This document shows positions 5,955-7,664 of a DNA stretch of 7,664 nucleotides, piece after piece. The stretch spans positions 1-7,664 of the forward strand of contig NZ_URFY01000089.1 of assembly GCF_900547205.1 (NCBI RefSeq), in the 5' to 3' direction. A program made the translations under genes and the position numbers. The stretch is from an uncultured Bacteroides sp. GTDB taxonomy: Bacteria; Bacteroidota; Bacteroidia; Bacteroidales; Bacteroidaceae. The notes under the pieces were generated by a model that saw only the letters and a program-made list of their open reading frames with translations, ran no database searches and had not been told where the DNA came from. Position 1 is the stretch's first letter. Each line of letters begins with the position of its first letter.

Positions 5955-5970
5955 ATCAGCGATGGATTTA
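5952..5970. repeat. Inverted repeat just after rteC (candidate regulator site)
   Basis: TAAATC (5952-5957) and GATTTA (5965-5970) form a perfect 6-bp inverted repeat with a 7-bp spacer, beginning at the rteC stop codon. It is weak as an RNA hairpin and has no T-tract. Its place before the HTH/primase genes fits a dyad protein-binding site, and RteC is known to bind inverted half-sites upstream of the CTnDOT excision promoter. Identity with that site is not shown. Confidence 0.28.
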
Positions 5971-5996
5971 TCAAGGTGACAGCAAACTGACATTTG
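5967..5996 (+). promoter_or_regulatory. Weak promoter candidate upstream of the HTH/primase genes
   Basis: TTTA (5967-5970), an 18-nt spacer and GACATTTG (5989-5996) approximate the Bacteroidales -33 TTTG / -7 TAnnTTTG pattern, with one mismatch in each box. If used, transcription would start near 6003, and the RNA would pass through the terminator hairpin at 6022-6066 before the HTH gene. Confidence 0.25.
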
Positions 5997-6021
5997 GGGG
6001 AGAAATTGGAAAAGTGACGAT

Positions 6022-6066
6022 AAAAAGCCGTCCGGAGGTATGAAAACGACCTTTGGACGGCTTTTT
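6022..6066 (+). terminator. Strong rho-independent terminator (18-bp stem)
   Basis: Bases 6022-6039 pair with 6049-6066 over 18 positions (two of them G-T wobbles), leaving a 9-base loop (6040-6048). The stem opens with AAAAAGCCGTCC and closes with GGACGGCTTTTT, so A- and T-tracts flank a GC-rich core and the hairpin could act in either direction. It lies 68 nt after rteC and 100 nt before the HTH gene. It most simply ends rteC transcription. If a promoter exists at 5967-5996, it would also act as an attenuator for the genes on the right. Confidence 0.85.
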
Positions 6067-6165
6067 CCATATGGAAAAAATCTTTGGCAGCCTGATATGA
6101 ACCTGACAAGAAAAATCGTCGAATACCCGGACATTTGCGACCAGAAATCTAAAAATCAACTGATT

Positions 6166-6576
6166 ATGGAAGTGATAACAATGGAAAGCAAAGCCTTTGC
6201 CGCCCTCGTGGAAAAGATAGACGGGATAGCGGCATACGTGGAAGCGTCCCGGCAAAGGGAAGCGGAAGAGCAACAGGGACAGGAAGAGAAGAACCGCCGA
6301 AGAGCGGACAAGTGGATGAATGGCAGCGAGGTGTGCGAGTATCTCGAAATCAGCCCACGCACCCTGCAACGTTACCGCTCGAACCGAATCATCGCATTCT
6401 CCATCTGCGGGAAGAAGATCCGCTACCGCCGCACGGACGTGGAGCAGTTTCGGGAACGGTGGATGCGTGAAACGCCCGGCAAGCAGATTGACCGAATGGT
6501 CGAAGCACATCCTTTGCATGAACGTAAAAACAGGCTGTATGGTAAGAAAAGAGGAAATACTGGCAAGGACGAGTAA
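6166..6576 (+). CDS. Helix-turn-helix (excisionase-like) DNA-binding protein
   Basis: This 136-aa protein has a charged, Gln/Glu-rich, probably coiled-coil region (residues 24-48). A MerR/excisionase-type winged helix-turn-helix domain follows (about 49-98): KWMNGSEVCEYLEISPRTLQRYRSN, then the wing IIAFSICGKKIRYRRTDVEQF. This is the usual small HTH protein of Bacteroidales mobile elements, related in layout to the Xis2-type proteins that drive CTnDOT excision. ATG 6166 is preferred, with 6181 as an alternative. The frame is open back to an ATG at 6040, but that falls in the terminator loop. Its 3' end overlaps the primase-like gene by 38 nt, indicating a shared operon. The likely role is directing excision or regulating transfer genes. 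Confidence 0.8.
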   Translation: MEVITMESKAFAALVEKIDGIAAYVEASRQREAEEQQGQEEKNRRRADKWMNGSEVCEYLEISPRTLQRYRSNRIIAFSICGKKIRYRRTDVEQFRERWMRETPGKQIDRMVEAHPLHERKNRLYGKKRGNTGKDE

Positions 6577-7664
6577 CGGGCTGGACGTGTTTCGCCACTA
6601 CCTGCCCGTGAAATGGCGGGTAGGCAGGAATTTCCTGAATCCGCTGTATGCCGACAGCAAGGCGTCGTGCAACGTTTACTACGACCGCCGGAGCGGGACG
6701 TACAAGATGAAGGACTTCGGGAACGGGGACTTTTCGGGGGACTGTTTCTTCCTTGTGGCGAAGATAAAGGGGCTGGAATGCAAGAACGCCGCCGACTTCG
6801 TGGAGATACTGGAAACGATAGACCGTGAGCTGTGCTTGGGCATCGGTGAGGACGTGCCGCCGGAAAAGGTGCGGGAACGGCAGGCGGCGATGCGGGTTGT
6901 TCCGGGAGCGGAAAGAAACGGGACGGCAGAGCCGACCGGAACGGAGGAACGGGCAGCAGAGCCGGAACATAAGCCACGCCCGTACCAGACCATGCAGCAA
7001 CCGTTCACGGAAAAGGAACTGGAGTACTGGAGCGGGTACGGGATAACGGAAGCGGTGCTGAACCGGTACGGGGTGCAGTCGCTAAAGGAGTACCGGAGCG
7101 AGACGAAAGAGGGAAAAGCGTTCGGATTCACGGCTACGCCCTTAGAGCCGATGTTCGGGTATGCGGGGAAGTGGGGCGTGAAGGTGTATCGCCCGAAGTC
7201 GGAAATACGGTTCGTGTATGGCGGGCACACGGGGGATAACTACTGTTTCGGGCTGGAACAACTGCCGCCCAAAGGTGACACGCTGTTCCTGACGGGCGGG
7301 GAAAAGGATGTGCTGACGCTGGCGGCGCACGGATTCCATGCGATCTGCTTCAACTCGGAAACGTCGGTGATACCTGCAAAGATTATACGGAAGTTAGTGT
7401 ACCGGTTCAAACATATCGTGCTACTGTACGATGTGGATAAAACGGGACTGGAATGTTCGGAGAAGCACCGGCAACAGTTAGCGGAGTACGGAGTGAAACG
7501 GCTGGTGTTGCCGCTGACGGGGGAAAAGACGGACAAGGACGTGTCGGACTACTTCAAGGCAGGACGGACACGAGAGAAGTTCGTAAGGGTGTTCCTCAAA
7601 ATGCTGGATACGCTGTACGGCGATACGATGGCGGTGCTGAAATCCTGCGAGATTGATTACGACC
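6539..7664 (+). CDS. Toprim-domain DNA primase-like protein of a mobile element (3' end missing)
   Basis: The first 375 codons are present and the frame is open to the window edge. Residues 18-80 follow the CHC2 primase zinc-finger fold (HYLPVKW...NPLYADSKASCNVYYD...YKMKDFGNGDFSGDCFFLVAKIKG). However, the four usual metal-ligand positions read N34, Y37, D59 and N62 instead of Cys/His, so this copy probably binds no zinc. A Glu-rich linker (105-147) leads to a Toprim catalytic domain. In it the conserved Glu is E255 (LTGGEKD) and the DxD pair is D298/D300 (LLYDVDKTG), with a DKDVSDYF segment at 332-339. Toprim residues bind Mg2+ in primases. Such proteins start DNA synthesis on the transferred strand or help element replication. 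It overlaps the HTH gene by 38 nt. Mobilization genes would be expected to the right. Confidence 0.87.
   Translation, partial: MVRKEEILARTSNGLDVFRHYLPVKWRVGRNFLNPLYADSKASCNVYYDRRSGTYKMKDFGNGDFSGDCFFLVAKIKGLECKNAADFVEILETIDRELCLGIGEDVPPEKVRERQAAMRVVPGAERNGTAEPTGTEERAAEPEHKPRPYQTMQQPFTEKELEYWSGYGITEAVLNRYGVQSLKEYRSETKEGKAFGFTATPLEPMFGYAGKWGVKVYRPKSEIRFVYGGHTGDNYCFGLEQLPPKGDTLFLTGGEKDVLTLAAHGFHAICFNSETSVIPAKIIRKLVYRFKHIVLLYDVDKTGLECSEKHRQQLAEYGVKRLVLPLTGEKTDKDVSDYFKAGRTREKFVRVFLKMLDTLYGDTMAVLKSCEIDYD

Noticed and set aside
6040..6165. Upstream extension of the HTH protein to an ATG at 6040
   Set aside because: That ATG lies in the loop of the 18-bp terminator hairpin, and the extension shows no domain-like sequence. 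The start at 6166 gives a normal family layout.
5971..7230. Several long - strand open frames opposite the HTH and primase genes
   Set aside because: They are shadows of GC-rich coding sequence. The + strand frames have recognisable HTH and Toprim motifs, and the antisense peptides are Pro/Arg/Ser-rich with no domain pattern.
1..7664. tRNA genes, rRNA, CRISPR arrays, insertion-sequence ends, element attachment sites or an oriT
   Set aside because: Reading both strands I saw no cloverleaf, no regularly spaced repeats, no transposase and no terminal inverted repeats. No recombinase or relaxase gene is present to anchor an att site or an oriT.

Overview
The window looks like part of an integrative/conjugative or mobilizable element from a member of the Bacteroidales (Bacteroides/Parabacteroides-like). 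The main reasons are an RteC-family regulator (a family typical of CTnDOT-like conjugative transposons), a candidate Bacteroides-type -7 promoter element (TAACTTTG, 5077-5084), gene starts without Shine-Dalgarno sequences, and a helix-turn-helix/primase pair of the kind found on Bacteroidales mobile elements. All recognised genes lie on the + strand.

Left edge (1-87): the last 87 bases of a group II intron. Domain V (34 nt) and domain VI with its bulged branch-point A can both be folded by hand. The intron body and any maturase gene lie off the window. It ends 6 nt before the start of a tiny membrane-peptide ORF (94-201).

Cargo (94-4161): a run of envelope proteins. In order: a 35-residue hydrophobic peptide; a 455-aa secreted and membrane-anchored BatD-like protein; a small two-helix protein that looks like immunity protein 17 (Imm17); a 197-aa membrane protein; a degenerate fragment; a 248-aa membrane protein; a 156-aa membrane protein; and a second Imm17-like gene clearly paralogous to the first. 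Spacing is tight (13, 13, 143, 20 and 20 nt), and the second Imm17 overlaps the next gene. No toxin gene is visible, so the cluster reads best as an orphan immunity or envelope-protection cargo. That function is inferred from Imm17 family membership and layout, not shown.

Regulatory centre (4161-5954): an AraC-family regulator whose start overlaps the stop of the second Imm17 gene (TGATG), then a 129-nt promoter region, then rteC. In CTnDOT, rteC is driven by the RteA/RteB two-component system and activates the excision genes. Here no rteA/rteB is in view and an AraC regulator sits directly upstream.

Mobile backbone (5955-7664): a 211-nt region with a small inverted repeat, a weak promoter candidate and a very strong 18-bp terminator hairpin. 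It is followed by a HTH (excisionase-like) protein and an overlapping Toprim primase-like gene that runs off the right edge. Base composition changes along the window: the central cargo is AT-rich, while the second Imm17, the regulators and the backbone are GC-richer.
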